Below, piece after piece: positions 26,359-41,155 of a DNA stretch of 64,000 nt. The notes under the pieces were generated by a model. It was given only the letters and a program-made list of their open reading frames with translations, was not told where the DNA came from and ran no database searches. How positions within the stretch are numbered: the stretch's first letter is position 1; each line of letters starts with the position of its first letter. The stretch covers positions 17,869,922 to 17,933,921 of the forward strand of contig OZ023273.1 in NCBI GenBank assembly GCA_964007475.1, read 5' to 3'. The DNA is from Hybos culiciformis (taxonomy: Eukaryota > Arthropoda > Insecta > Diptera > Hybotidae). The position numbers were made by a program, and so were the translations under genes.

Positions 26359-29300
26359 ACAGTCTTTTAAAATTATTTCTCCCATGTATATATAGAAAAA
26401 TGAAATTAATAAATGAATAAAAGCGGAAATTTCTTTAAATAATCGATGCGTTTTTAAAAAGCTAATTAATTTCCATAAATGATTGGAACTTTCAATAATT
26501 ATATATACACAATGAATAGTAAATATATAATTTCACAACAGATTTTTTCAAAAGGTCAAATAATTCATGAGACATTGAACAAGGTTGGATGCTAATACCG
26601 TAAATTGAAAATATGAAAGTGAAAACGATTTATTCATATGTAAATTACTGAAAAATGTAGCCTAGATATAATCGTTGAATTTCTTGAATTTTATTGTTAA
26701 GTGCACTTTTTATATACTCTTCTAGAACTTTGCTCTCTGCCAAGTAGGATGTATTAAATTAATAACTTCCCTCAAGCATCAAAAGGTAAAGAAAAATTAT
26801 TAAAACGCGTTTGGCTTGTTAATTTCGTTAATAATTTACTTAATATTATATGCTTATTTTTTTTAAGTTGTAAAGTGGGTATCTAAAAATAGGAGTATTT
26901 CTTCCATTTCCGCAATAAACATGATGTTTTTATTCATTTTTTTTTTTCAATTATAAACAAAAAAGTACTTCTGACAAATGAAAATATAGAAATTTTACTT
27001 TCGTGGGTTTTTTATATGTAGGTTATTTGAGATGCTTTGTGTTTTGGTTTTTAAAATAATTTATTCATTTGCCTTCTTAAAAATTTCGTTTCTGCTAATT
27101 GAATAATGAAAATAAATTTCACATAAATACTAACTGTGTAAAGACAATTTTTTAAAACAAATTAATAATAAATCAATTTATTTTCATTTATGTCTTCAGA
27201 TTTTTGATTAAAAAATCTTCTGTACACTATAAATAAGTTTAAATTAGTATTTTTGAACGTGAAAAATGTTCTCTGTTCTTTCAAACCAACTGGCATCGTG
27301 AAAAGTTATTTTGAAGTATCCTCAGTAGTATTTTATCAATGTCATCGATTCATTTTTTTATGTAGTTTTAAAAGACTTTTTGTATGATTACAGTGAATAT
27401 ATATTTAAGTTCTGCATCTATAACATTTGTAATAGAAAATATTCTCTTCCCAAGCATCAAAATTATAATATCATTGATAATGCAGATAAGAAGTTATGTT
27501 TTTAAATTATTTTACATACTATGTTTTTAAAATAAGATAAAAAAAATGTTACTAATATTTTGTACGTTTGTTTAAAACTGAAAGAAACCCAAATTTAAAA
27601 TGTTAAACTTGAAATAAAATGTTAAAAACTAGGTTCTGCCGAGATGTAGCTTGTGGAAGCTGCTAAGCCTTGGGTACTTAATAAAATATTTTTTACCAGT
27701 CTTTTTGTTAAATAAAATTTAAAGCCTTTTAGGCTTATTTTTTTCAGAGCTAAGCTTTTATTGATGTATGATTTATTTTATATTTATATATTTAATTACG
27801 TTCTTAACATTTGATATTATTTTATAATATAAAAGGATTAACTATTATATACTAAATAAAAATTTCTATTTGATGAGTTATTTTAGAAAGGTTGCAATCT
27901 AATTATTTTAATTTAGTATACTTATGTCTAATTGACATAAAAATTTACAAAAAATTATTTAAGAAATTATGGGTTTTGAATAGAGCATCTGCTTATTACA
28001 ATAAATTGAAAGTAGCTTCGAAACAGTAAATTTACTATAGTCATAATTTTATTTTTTAATCACAGTTCTTAGTTTCTTTTATTTTTTGCTCATAAAAATC
28101 TGTTATTAAATCAAGTTAAAGTTTCTTCTAAATTAAAGAATCTGAAAAATTGCACGTGTAATGAAAAGTAGTTATGTTTTAGAATTCAATCTGTCGCCAA
28201 AGATGTTTTATCCCTTTTCTACGGTTAATTCAAAAAAAAAAATAAATAAAAAAAAATTTCCTAACTTTTTGCTAGAAGTAAATCCGATTAGGTTTTACGC
28301 ATGAAATAATCTTTTTTCCGCCTGGTTGAAAAAAAAAAATGGTTATATCTTTAAAAATTCAAAGCTTTTTCAACCATCATCGTCAACATTTTATAGCTAA
28401 GAAACTATACTAAAATTTTATAATCAAGATAACAATAATAGTTTTAGTCAATTAAGATTTTGATTTTACTTCTTTTTTTTTAGTTCATATAACCCCTAAC
28501 CATAAAAATTAGTTGTTTCCAGTTCAGTGAGTATAAAGAACTTTTGGGTTATTGTCAACAATTTTATATTTAAGCTTTTCTTCTTGTTACTTTATTATTG
28601 TGTTTATTGTTGACGTCTCATTAATAGTAGGTATACTCTTAAGGAAAAAGAGAAAGAAAAAAAAGCAAATAAAATTATATAGTTACAAAAATTACAAAAA
28701 TTAGATTTTTACATAAACTTTAATTAGTTAATTTACTAATTTTTGTTTCGTTTTAAATATCTAGTCAATAGAGATACTCATATAAAGTATTCAGGTTTAT
28801 AATACTTAAAGTTTCATAAACACCTGGCACTAAAAATATATAGAATAATCTTCAATAATCTACATAGAGTTTGAAAACTAGACAGATTCTTGTATTTGAT
28901 TATATGTACATCAACGTCGGCAGAAAAAATAGTTCTAATACTTCCCTCATAATTGTTATTTATACAGATTATCTGACAGAGAAAAAAAATACTCTTCAGT
29001 CTGCATCTTTGAAACATTTAAATTTACCTTACTTACAAACATAAATTATTTTTTCATTTCTGGTATAAAATGTCTTTTAAAATGTATGTACATATATATA
29101 ATTTTCTTGTTATCTGAATCGAATAAAACTTTCTTATTTTCTTAAAATTTCTAAATTAAAAAGCTTATTATATTATTATTGTCAATTTCTTTTAAATAGG
29201 TTTGCTTTTATTTTCTAAATATTTTGAATATTTTAAATAAAATAAAATTTATATTAAAAGGAATTAAGAGATATTGTTTTAGTTTCTCCTTTGTAATGAA

Positions 29301-32300
29301 ATTTAAAATATTTTGATAAACAGAAAATATAATTTTGTTTTAAGCTTTAAGTATATATTTAAGAAAAAATCGATCCCATTTTCATTTTAATATTTGCAAT
29401 ACATTAGAATATTTGGGAAAAAAAAAGTGACTAAAGTTTCATAAATTTAAATACTTAATTAAGTGTTAACCGAATGATACTTTATTTACTTTTAAGAGTC
29501 ACATTAATTAATAATACTTAAAAAAAAGTTGTATGTCTTACTTCATCGTTTGTATTTCTAAATATTGAATAATTCACTTGGTCCACTAATATTCTCACTG
29601 CCTTAGTACTAAACTACAACTTTACCACAGTTTGACTTAATATTTTAAAAGTTTTCAAGTCCAAAACTCTTATTTTGTTACAATGAAAAAAAAAATTGAT
29701 TCATATATTGTATTCTCTCTTATTACAAATTCTGGAAGATGAAAATTGAATTTTATCAATTCTGTTCTGTTCAATATTTATTTTTTATGTATTACATTTT
29801 TCATTTAAATTTGCTAAACTATAATTATTTTATGATACATTAAAGAAGTCTCAGTAGAATCGATTTAACTCATACCACATATTTTGGTATAGGGTGTCAT
29901 GCTAAAAATAAGAACATTAATTTTTCCTTCATATTTCTTCATCAAAAATTGCGTATCCGTATATTAAAAATATCAATTAAATTGATTGAAGATGATGTTT
30001 AATTAATCATAAAAAATCTTTTAAATTTTTTATGCTGGTATGCATATCTTTTTTGGTCGCAGTTTTATGTTTGATATTATTGTTCCTAACCAAAGTTTTT
30101 CCTTATTTATGTAAATATATGTACTTTTTTCAAAGTATTCTTAAACCCTTATGAAGGCCAAAAAGATCCTTAAAACTAAATTGATAAAAGGTTATTTTAT
30201 TCCTTTTCTTTTTTTTATTTTTAATTTTTTACAGCACACACATAATGTACGCAATTGACTTTCTATAATAAAAATTAAGACAACCATCATGTTCAGTTTA
30301 TTAAAAAATTAAAACGTAGTGCAGAAGGATCCGTTTTTTGACATACATACATGTACATAATATATATAATCGTAGTCCTATAAGTATACATCCCTTTTTT
30401 TGCCCAAAAAATTTGTAAACAAAGCACATTAATAATGAAAAAAAAACTTTCTTTAACGTAACATAACCATGTCTTTATGCCATTGCTTCTCCCCACCCCA
30501 AGTAGAATCAACATTTTTTTAGTACGAAAAAGAATAAAATACTTAGTATAATTTTACAGATCCAAATTGATAAACGAAAAATAATTGGAAGAATTTATTG
30601 TTGATTAATGTATGTATGACTTCAAAAAAATAAAAGATGATGTAAAAGAATGATGTAACTCTTTAATATCTTGAATTTGTAAATTTTTATTATATATACA
30701 ACACATCAAAGAAGTAATAAACTCTTTCGAACTAAATATCACTTTTCTTTCAATATAAGAAAATAAATTGTTGTTGTTGTTATTCAGTTGTGCGTAAAAT
30801 TGCGATAACAACTTTTTGTAGAAAAGAAAACTAATTTTATCTAATAATCTTTTTGAATGATGATGTTGACATAAAAAGACCACAAAATATTTGATACTTG
30901 AAAACATAAAAAACGAAAAATATTTTAGGTTCAAGAAATAAAATATATAGGAAATCTTTTAAGTATTTTTAATGTTTATTAATATGAATATTTCATTCAC
31001 GGACAATAAATTTTCAATTTTATATAAAAATTGATAATATGAGAGAACTGAAAATTGGCTTAAAGTAATTACCATCATGGCCTAGAAAGATCAAAAAAAA
31101 AATTTATTAATTTTAACCCGTTAACATTATGTATACGTTCCACTTACTATTCAATATCTATAATCCTTCTAATATTTTATTGATTGTGATTGAGATATTG
31201 TTGGTATTTTACCCTTTCTTAATTAATTAACCAAATAAAAAATATCGCAAACAAGTGTTGGAAGTGACACTACGAGGTTATTTTCAAAATTTTTATCAGT
31301 CGTAAGTAAATAATTTTCACGCTCCTTTTTTTTATTTTCTATGTGTTCAGGTAAAAATAAAGTATTTTTAATTTTGGTTTCAAATTCAGTTTATGTGAGA
31401 ATAGAATTTTAAAAAGTGAGATATTTTGTTTACAATTTTAATGATGCAAACCTTATGCATAAAAAAACATTTGAGGGATAAATTAATAGATCTGAACTTT
31501 TCAGCTTGATTTATTAATTCAAAATTATTGAACTCCAAAATTCTTGAAGATACATATTTCATTTTTCTATGTAAATAAGAATAAGTAAATTTAATCCTCC
31601 TAGAGATAGTTTTATTCAAAACTATTTCAATACAGAGTAGGAATTTTTATTCTTATAATTTTGAGGTAATTTTCTTAAAACCTTTGATAGTAATAGTAAA
31701 TCCATAATCGTTATTGTCCTTAATTCTTATCACAAATTTTGCCATAAACAAAAGTTCGCAATATTATTTTTTGTGATATTTATTTTCTTCTTATTTCGAA
31801 CGAAGGATAAAAACAAATTGTCATAGAAAAAAAAAATATTATGTATATACTGGGATGACCATTAGATACAGAAGCAATTATTAACAGACAAAATAATCTC
31901 AAATTTCATATTCTGTACATATAAATACATATACTAAGAATGAGTTAACACAATGCAGAAAAAAAATGTATAAATTACAAACAAAGTTGCTAATAATCTT
32001 AAGATACTTTTGCTTTCCTTTCTGTTTTAATTTTTTCAAATATTATGTTACAGAGCTAAATAAAAAATGAACAAAAAGTACATTGTTGCATAAGTTGACA
32101 TATAAAGCACATCTTCTAATTATTTTATGAATTTTTTTTTTTAAATTGAATATATGAAAGAAAAATTGCAAAACAAGATAAAAAATGTTTACATTTAACA
32201 ACAAAAAAAAAAATTAGATAGTAAGACCTCTCATTTTCAGTGTTTTTTTTTTTTTTTGATGATTACAAAAAGAAAATATCAAATTCTCAACATTTTAAAA

Positions 32301-32492
32301 TTTGAGATTCTGTCTTAATTACCTTGTAATGAAATAAAATATCTTATAATTTCTGGGAAAAAAAAATTGCATAAATTTTAAACTGAAAAAGTTTGGTAAA
32401 TTAGATTTATTTATAGTTTTCTTGTTAAGCGATTAAATTGAAAGTACACAGGGAGCTAAGTAATTTATAAACTTCAAGAATAACTCATTACT

Positions 32493-32511
32493 TATATATA
32501 TATATATATAT
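32493..32511. repeat. (TA)n microsatellite
   Basis: An uninterrupted run of about nine TA units, with further TATATA patches within the next few hundred bases. Confidence 0.9.
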
Positions 32512-33109
32512 GTATTTTATATATATGATTGTCTTAATGTCTAGATATTTCCAGAAGTATTCTTTTACTATTATAATATACATAAGATAAAATTTAATAG
32601 ATTTTTTCTATAATTAAATATTTTTATCTTCCGTTTAGGAATTAGTTATATGTAGGTATATATATATATTTTTAAAAAATTCTTTATATAAAATATAAAT
32701 AAACTTAAACTCAAGCATCGTTAATTATATTTGTGACATTTCAAAAATGCTTTGGGGGAAAAATGTTGTATAATTTATTTCAATATAAAATCAATAAATT
32801 TGTTAATTATACACGTACATATTATACATGTATATATATATGTATATTATGGAGAAAAATCTACTTGTTCTCAGGGATTTTAAATGATATAGGTCAATTA
32901 ATTAGATGAAATAAATCAATTTCAATTAGCACTGTTTAACTCAATTGACATTTTTATTAAATTGTATAATAAATTATTCAGATTTGTTTCTAAATTAAGT
33001 GAACCAATTATATGTAATTACAATTTTTAACCCAATTTTTTTTTTAATATATTAAGAATTTACTTGTACATACATAAATATATGTATATTTATCTTCTTT
33101 TTTTTTAGG

Positions 33110-33228
33110 CAAATGTTATAAGGTCTATTTTCCTAGCGACAAAAGGTCTAATTCAGCTGTTGGGAGATATTCATTATGTTTGTCAACTAATGTTTTTCAA
33201 AAAAATATTTTTTTGTAGATTGTCTTAG
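33110..33228 (+). other. Exon-like islet after a strong acceptor
   Basis: TATCTTC followed by nine T and AG ends at 33109. The frame starting GCA AAT is then open for 39 codons to TAG at 33227-33229, translating as ANVIRSIFLATKGLIQLLGD and onward. The first 80 bases are about 35% GC against roughly 21% nearby. No convincing donor follows and no family is recognised. The minus strand is also open for 23 codons here. It could be a nested exon, a transposon remnant or chance. Confidence 0.18.
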
Positions 33229-35541
33229 AAACATAATATCCCACATCTATATCGAATTCATTCAAACTGTTTTATGAAAAAAAAAAATTATAATTTGTAG
33301 TAGATTAGGTTGCAAACGTATCACAGGAAAACATATTTTTTTACACAATATGGGTTTCTGAAATTATTTGTGATAAATAATAATCAAATGAAGAGATATA
33401 TTAAAAAGTAAAAGTATTAGCTATTTTTCCTTGCTATGACAAACAACAAATTTTGATAACTTCATCTACTAGTTCGATTTGAACTATACACCACAGGAAA
33501 AAAATATAGCTGCTGCAGCTATCTGTTTTTTCAGTGTGTTAGCTTAAAAAACTACTAATAATTGTTAACACTCATTTAAAAAAAAAATTTTTTCATACAA
33601 TTATTGGATCCTAAGAATTGACAATGGCCTGAATAAATAAATAAATATAATTTAAACATAAAATATATGTATCTGTGAAACGATTTACGTGAACAAATTG
33701 AAACTCTAAAAATGACCTGATATTTTGCAATAAATTAATTTTGATTCAATTAATTTTTTTATATTTTTTAATTTGTCCATCTATCCCGCTGAGATCCTTC
33801 CAATATATTTTCTTTGATTATCTATTATTTTTTTTAATTATATAGAAATATTTTATTTCATTTTATATAGTTTATGTTTTAAGATACATGCTGAGTATCT
33901 TAAAGCAAAATGCCTTGCTACATAAAATTTATCTACATACGGACATATAATTACTTCTCTTTGGTTATCCAAAAATATTTTATTTTATTTTTTTTTAAAG
34001 ATGTTTTGCATAATAAATTTTTAATTTGTTCTCGCATTTGATATGATCTAGTATTTTCGTATGTGAGAGTAAGACTATATGAGCATTATTAAATAGAAAC
34101 TCTTGTAATAAATTTTTAAAGAACATAAATTACATTTGAAAAAAAAAATACTGTATTGAGTAGGCATATAAATAGGTGAATTTATTTTGTTTCCAATAAA
34201 ATATTATAAAATTAATGCAAAAAACAAATAAAAAAGATTCAACATCCTATTTAACAACTTGTTTATGATTCTGATCTCAATCTATATAATAAAACAATAA
34301 ATTAGAGTAATTTTGTAACCTATCAAAAGTATAAATTTTGTTGTGCAGAGATGCAAAAAACGAAAATGAAGAATATAATGATTATCAAATAATCATAATA
34401 ATTTATGTTACAGGAGCAGTTTTTCAATGGATAAATTTTAAAGGTTCTACATTTAATATTAAATTTATTTATTTTATCCTTAGGCACGAAAATTTCTTTT
34501 TTTTTATACATATATATGAAGTTATGAATGTTTTTTCTTTCAGTGAAGCTCAGCCAGTTTATAAACAAAATCACTAATAAGAAAGATTTTACTTAAAAGA
34601 ACTGAAAAACAGGTCTTTGCAATCAAAAATCTATAAAATATGAATCCAAATTCAGATTCTGAAAAATTATTATCGCGAATACTAAAAGTGATAAGAAATT
34701 CTAATTTTTTGTGAACCGAAATATCGTTCAAACATTTCAAGCAAAGACTTAAAGTCGACTTAATTATTAAATTAATAGGCAATCGACTCAGATTAGGTCA
34801 TATTTATTAAGTACACACCTAAAACCTTCAGACATTAAATTCAGGTAACTTCATTGCATTAAAAAACATTGTTATAAAATTTTTGGAACAAATTTACAAA
34901 ATATTAAAAGTATAGAAATATTTCTTTTTTGTTCTTTAATTATTTTATTAAAAAAGGAAAACTCTTTAATACTGTTTCGAGAAAAAATAATAGGTATATA
35001 TTTGGTGTACAACAAAATAAAGAAGTCCATTTAATCAACAAAAAAAAAATAACCAAAAAACATAAAAAATCAATTTGAGACTTTAATAATAAAGTGGTAT
35101 TTTCACATAAAATACAATTATGGTTTTTTTTATTTGTTATTTTTTACTTCCAAAAAAAAAAATAAGGTGCCATAAAAACCGGTGAATAATTCTTTTAATT
35201 CATCATTTCCTTCTTATTTCCAAAAATGAAAAAAAAAAAATTATTTTTTCTTAATGTGGAAATATTATCAAATTGGCTTATTTGCTCATTCAAAAATTTT
35301 TTCTGAACAGGGAAATTTCAAAGCTCAATGAAGCATACTACCGGAACGAAAGTAAATAAAAAAAATATTTCATATAAAAAAAAAATTGATTTAAAATTAT
35401 GTATTCTGATAAATAAACTATTTTCGAGAAATAGCAATAAATCGAATGAAGATGATTGGTTGGTCAATCAAATAGTTTTGGATATTGTGTTAGTTAAGTA
35501 TATATCAATTAGTTAAATAGATGCAATTATTCATGGCGAGG
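33229..35541. other. AT-rich stretch; no gene seen
   Basis: Overlapping plus (79 codons) and minus (83 codons) frames at 34.32-34.58 kb look like chance frames of opposite polarity. A plus-strand acceptor-like TTTTCTTTCAG ends at 34543, but nothing coherent follows it. Confidence 0.4.
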
Positions 35542-35637
35542 GGATCACTAACAGTAATAGTGATCCACTTTTAAATAAAACATCTTTACGCGGGCTAATA
35601 CCACCATCAAATATGGTGTAATTCATATTAGCACGTA
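35542..35637. other. Pair of strong adjacent hairpins (structured element)
   Basis: Hairpin 1 has perfect 9-bp arms, GGATCACTA (35542-35550) and TAGTGATCC (35558-35566), with a 7-nt loop. Hairpin 2 is nested: GCTAATA (35594-35600) pairs with TATTAGC (35626-35632), and inside it CACCAT (35602-35607) pairs with ATGGTG (35613-35618) over a 5-nt loop. An outer TACG/CGTA pair lies at 35587-35590 and 35634-35637. The block is GC-richer than its flanks. It has no tRNA-like box or snRNA-like site I can name. It may be a structured RNA, a short mobile-element remnant, or a protein-binding element. Confidence 0.45.
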
Positions 35638-38600
35638 GATTGTTTAAATCTCAACTAACATAACATTTAGTCATTACATGACACATACCTATATTTTAAC
35701 TTTTTTCCATAAACTTTATTTTTATGAAAATTATTACGGTATACATTTTAAAAGAATTCACTCCAAAACTTAATAAAGTTTAATATAAACAAGAAAAAAT
35801 GTTATATGTTCGATTTAGTTTATTTCTTTCTGTCATTGAGAAATTTGATTAAATATACACTTATGCATAAAGCTAATCATGAATCCAGGTGTTGCAATTT
35901 CAGAGGAAAAGATATATTTAAAGTTTAATCAAGTGTTAAGTTTTTTTTTTAAATATATAATAATATAATAGATATATTGCATTATGTATTTTCTATTGAA
36001 TATTTTATAATAGTTTCCATACCATTATGCAGTTTGAATAAAATTTAAAAAAAATGTATATATTATAGTGAAAGATACATTTTCCATTTAAATTATGAAA
36101 ATTATAATAATCAATACATGCCGGAAAATGCATAATATAATAAACGCATAATTCCAATTCAATAATATATGAGGCGTTTAAAATTTAATAAGTCTATTTT
36201 CATAACATTAATGACAACGATATATAAATTTTTCTAATTTAACAGCAAAATAAAGAGTTGAATAAATTTAGTCGTCTTTTAAGGTTTTAGAGCTAAAACT
36301 TTTGTATTTATAGTTATCAATTTTGTTAATAACTTACATAGCTAAATGACAGACAGACAGTAAAATAACAAAAAACTATACTCTATCAAACAAAGAAGAG
36401 ACTTTGAAGAGCAAAAAGATTTATATACATAATACTGAATTCGCAATCTTAATTTTTTGAAATGAAAACAATTACCTAATTACATGATCGGGTTGAAACA
36501 GAGTTGAGTTTTCGTTGAGTTGATTTTTAATATGAAATTGTAATTTAGGTAAATACTTATCTGACTGAAGCTCAAAATATATTATTTTTATTTTATCACA
36601 AAAGCTCAGAGCTTTACGAGATTCATTATCATTTTGAATATTTAATTAAGACTATTATACGTGACAAAATTATATTCAAAAAAATTAGAGAAATAATTTA
36701 AAAACACAAAATTTCGAATGCATTTTTTTTATTATATGAAAAAAATTGTATGCTATAAATAAGAAAATAGTTAAATGTTGAAATTTCATACACTACCAAT
36801 AATATATGTTGAATTTTTTTTTTTTTTTCAAAATATAATTTTTACCCGCAATTTAATAAAAATAATAATTGACCATAAAGCGCACTAATCAATAAAATTA
36901 TGTGGTTTTAGTCCAAAAAGGAAAATTTTATCATTTTAATTTAATAAATAATTTTTTTTTTTGTAATAAAATAAAATTCATATAAATATTTTGTAAAGAG
37001 AAAAATTTTATTTATTTTATTATTTTTACCAACTAGAAAAATTAGTCTTCTCTATATTATTTTGAAAAAAAAAAATAATGGAAAAATGAAAAAAGAATAT
37101 ATATACATAATGTACAAATAAAAATTTCAAAAAAAAAAACAACATAAATAATTGTGACGAATGATTTTTTTTTTAATTTTTATTTTTATAAAAAAAATAA
37201 AAATAAAACCACATTAAAAAGAGCCGTATAAGCTATTTTGGTAAAAATAATGTTAAACAAAATAATGAACACAATAAAAAACTAAATTTCATCAACAAAT
37301 GGAATTTCAAACGTATTTAACAAGTGCTGTGGTTTTATTTTAAGTCAATGGTTGACATTATTCCTTATCCAAACATATATGTTGTTGTACAACGGAAAAC
37401 ATATTGAAGAAATGATTTTTTTTAAAATTTACTATTTAACATCAGTTTTCTGAAAATTATAAAAATTTAAAAAAAAAACTGATAAGCTAGTAATCGTAAT
37501 ATTAATATGAGAAAAGAAATAAAGTTTTGAGCGTTGTGAAAATATTGAAAGTTAACTTTAAATCAGCATTTTATGGTGGCAAATTATGGTGGGATTTAAA
37601 GAATTACATGTTTTTAATAAAGAACCACAAAAAATAAAAAAAATAAAGTTTGGTTTAGGAAAGACGACAGAATAAAGGTTCGAGTTTGATACTAAAGTTG
37701 AAGAGGACAAAATAAGCAGTACTCTTGCAATAAATATAATTTTTTGTCAATTTAGCCATATAAAAAAACACTGCTAATGAAAAGTCATCTTTTAATATCT
37801 GTTTCTCAATCAGTACACTTTATTTTTTATTGCTCTAGATTTTTTATATTTTTCAATGAATTTTGGTTTTCATTTTTTATTCACTAAAATCAAAGTGGAT
37901 AATATTTTTATGTGAATTTTTTTTTTTTCTTTTGAAAAAATAAAAACATTTGCTTTATTTACAAGTGCATGAAAAAAATCACTTGAAATTGTGGGATTTT
38001 ATTTTCTGTGTAATTGATAGTATTTATTGAGGAATCGTATTTCTTGCGTAGACTAATTTTTTTAAATTAAACCATGCTAGAAAACAAAACAAAATAATAG
38101 TACGCATACAATTTTTATTTTTTCACTTTTCTTCTTGAAAACATATCGTACACAGCCAATTTTGAACAAATGGCTTATCAATTTATGCAATATAAAAATA
38201 TTTGGTAATTTTTTAAACCATTCTATTATTGTCTTTAGCTTTTGTAAACTTAAATATTTGGCATCAAACATTTTGTTTTTCCCAAATTTAAAATAAAGAA
38301 AAATTTTAAATTATAAAAATTAGCTGTATAATTTTTGCAATTATTAATTTTCGTTTAAGTTGAGGTACACCTTTAGAAATTTAAAAAAAAAATATTTTGA
38401 ATTTTCTGAAACCTAAACATGCCACAATCTTTTTGATATCAATTTAAATTTTACTCTTGGCATTAAATTAACCACAAAACTTGTGTTTTTGTTTGTTTTT
38501 TTTTATGAAATAAAAAGTTAAAATTTTGTCATTTTTAATGAAATGTGGTGGCGCTAAATAATATTCAAAAATAATATTGTGACACAAATTCTGCAATAAA

Positions 38601-41155
38601 ATTAAAATAAAATTTATATTTATCTTCTATCTGGAACGCCAACGTTTAATATTTTCGGCTTATATTCAAAAATATTTTATTCCTTTCAAAACATTATATA
38701 AAAAAAAACAACATCTTTGACTATCTAATATAAATTTTATTTTAATTTCTTCTATTGTTTTGCATAAAACAAAAATTCCTATTTTTAATTGAAAATTTAA
38801 TTTCTGACTTTAGCTAAATTTTCAGTATATAGATGGAAAAGAATGTTTTCATATTATATATATTTATCTATTCAATAAAATCGAGTTTAACGTTGAATTT
38901 AAGCAGATTTTCCTAGTGTTTCTTCTATACTTATGAATAAAAATTTAAATGAAATCTGTCTTTAAATTTGATAAAATTCATATTTAAGAACTCACTATTG
39001 ATTTGAAATTTAATATAATATAAATTTTAGTTAAAAAAAACATTATGGGGGTTAAATTATTTAAGATACAAACCATGCAAACACTATAATATGATTTATA
39101 AGATTTATTAGACATTCGTACTGTATATATATCCATATTTAAAATGTTAATTGAATAAATTTTTTGAATTTTTTCTCTATATATAATATAATAGCACAGC
39201 TGGCAGATAATACCATTGAAATAATTAAAGGTAATGAACCCTATCATATGGATAATAGTTTACATTTACAATAATCCTGTCTGGTCTGTAGTTTAATAAA
39301 AATTTTAGGAAAAAAATGACATTGGCAGTGAAATATAATCATCAACACCACAATTTATCGATATTTTGTTATTTAAGAAAAATTTCGAGGTAAAACAAGG
39401 GAAACTAAATAAATTGTGAAAATTATACCAAGAGTACAATTGAGGCACTAATTAAAAATATAAAAACTTTTTAAAAACAATTACAAAAAAAAGATTTTTA
39501 AGAATAGTTGTTTATATACCTATATACCTAGTATTGAAATACATAACATTGTTTTCTACTACTAAATGGGTAATTATTGTGAATAAATTAAAAAATATAC
39601 AATTATGCTAATTAGTGGTTAAATTTTTTTTGAAGAGGTGAATAATTGCAGAGTATATAATTACAATATTAACTACAAAAAAAAAAAAATAATTTCACAA
39701 TAACTATATTGTTGAACTTTTAAAAAATGAATTTGTATCGTCATTTAGAAATTTAATGCTTTGGCCAAGAAAGAAAATTATTTAAATATTAAAAAAAGTT
39801 GATTGTATATACATTTTCAAAACATTTAAATAGGTATGCCTTGAAATAAATTATTATTTATAATGCAGTGCAAAATACGATTCTCTCAGTCGAGAGAAGT
39901 ATGATGTAATATCTAAGTTGGAATTTAATCGGTAGAATAAATATTTTCATATAAATATTTTGATGAATTCCACAATTAAGTTCATTTCATATAAAATTGA
40001 AAAGTTTAAATTAGAAAATAGAATTATAATTTATATTATTACAATTATTATAATTATTATTATTATTATTGTTTTTTTTATTATTATACAGACACTTATA
40101 GAATAATGTTCCCATCATTTCGCTATATATATATATACCTAAGAACCTAAGGATGAATGAACATAATGATATTCTATGTTATAAGTTAACTATATTCCCT
40201 ATTTCATCCTTTACAAAAAAAAAGTTTCTTTCAAATTTTCAGAGATAATTTTTTTAAATAAAAAAGATAAGAAAACAATTAGCCTAATAACAAAAAAAAA
40301 TTTTTCGATACTTTTTCTACTTAAGATTAAAAAATGATAAATAATAAATTATATCAGAAATAATTTTCTTTGAAAATTAATGAAAATAATGCTATTAAAA
40401 ATCTAATTATAAATATTTCCCCTAAAAAAAAAAAAAAAAACACCAAATTATTTTCTTTTAAACAATTTATACATGTATTTAGTCTGTACTCTGTTATTAA
40501 CGCATTAAATTAATTTTAACACATGTTTTATTTATCTTTATATAAAAGCCAAATAAAATTAATTATCACAATGTTATATAACTTTATTTTATAAGCATAA
40601 TATTGATTTTTTTATTAAAAAAAATAGATATAAAAAAAAATTAGGCCCCATAAAATTACCATAAATTCACAATCAGCTGTCACGTCAATTCTGAGAATTT
40701 TTCGGAATATAGAATAAGATTTATTTAAGTAAAAGTTGTTAGGCATGTATTTTTGTTTATACAATTTTTTTTATATTAATTTTATTACTTGCACATTATA
40801 TTCAAATTTTAAAAACCGGAACCTTTCTTCGTTTAAACTTTATTTTTCGAATCACAAAGTTTTCCACCAATAACAACTCTTAGTAACAAGTCTTATATGC
40901 ACGTAAAATATCAAATTATTATTTTTCAATATAGAGTATAGACCGTCTAATTATTCAATTGTCTCGACTTAATTAAATTCAACGCAGCTATGAAAAAAGA
41001 ACGAAATCTAATATATTCAATATAATTGTTAATCACTGACTGAGGATATATTATTCATTTACTCTAGCAAAAGTGATAAGCACCAATTTCTACACACAAT
41101 ATCTTCTTTTGAATCATAATAGTTTGACTTGTGCCACAGATATAAATAATAAACA
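35638..41155. other. AT-rich stretch; no gene seen
   Basis: Holds poly-A/T runs and an ATT microsatellite (listed). Minus-strand frames of 64 and 87 codons at 38.1 and 39.0 kb are not convincing. No element or RNA recognised. Confidence 0.5.
40031..40087. repeat. ATT trinucleotide microsatellite, interrupted
   Basis: Degenerate TTA/ATT units with a pure core of six ATT at 40053-40070 and a T-run before the last copies. Confidence 0.85.

Larger units (their letters stand above)
24631..33109. other. AT-rich stretch; no gene seen
   Basis: It contains frames of 67 to 109 codons (28.8, 30.3, 30.6 and 31.4 kb) of chance-like length and composition. The longest (minus, 30605-30934) owes an Asn run to an AAC/GTT microsatellite. 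A GC-richer patch at 25735-25870 shows short tandem copies of ATCAAGGT but no reading frame. A TA microsatellite lies at 32493-32511. Confidence 0.5.

Noticed and set aside
30605..30934. 109-codon minus-strand frame, the second longest in the window
   Set aside because: In DNA this AT-rich a run of this length is expected about 0.3 times by chance. The translation is Phe/Ser/Asn-rich with an Asn run from a microsatellite and no domain.
31321..31356. Strong plus-strand polypyrimidine acceptor TTCAG directly followed by GTAAAA, like a ratchet site
   Set aside because: The donor half is poor, no second donor of good quality follows, and it is on the strand opposite the gene.
34323..34577. Overlapping 79- and 83-codon frames on opposite strands
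   Set aside because: Their overlap in anti-parallel frames and AT-type composition suggest chance. The acceptor-like CAG at 34543 has no coherent exon after it.
35680..35705. Minus-strand TATAG/GTATGT composite
   Set aside because: There is no polypyrimidine tract before it, so it lacks the acceptor half.
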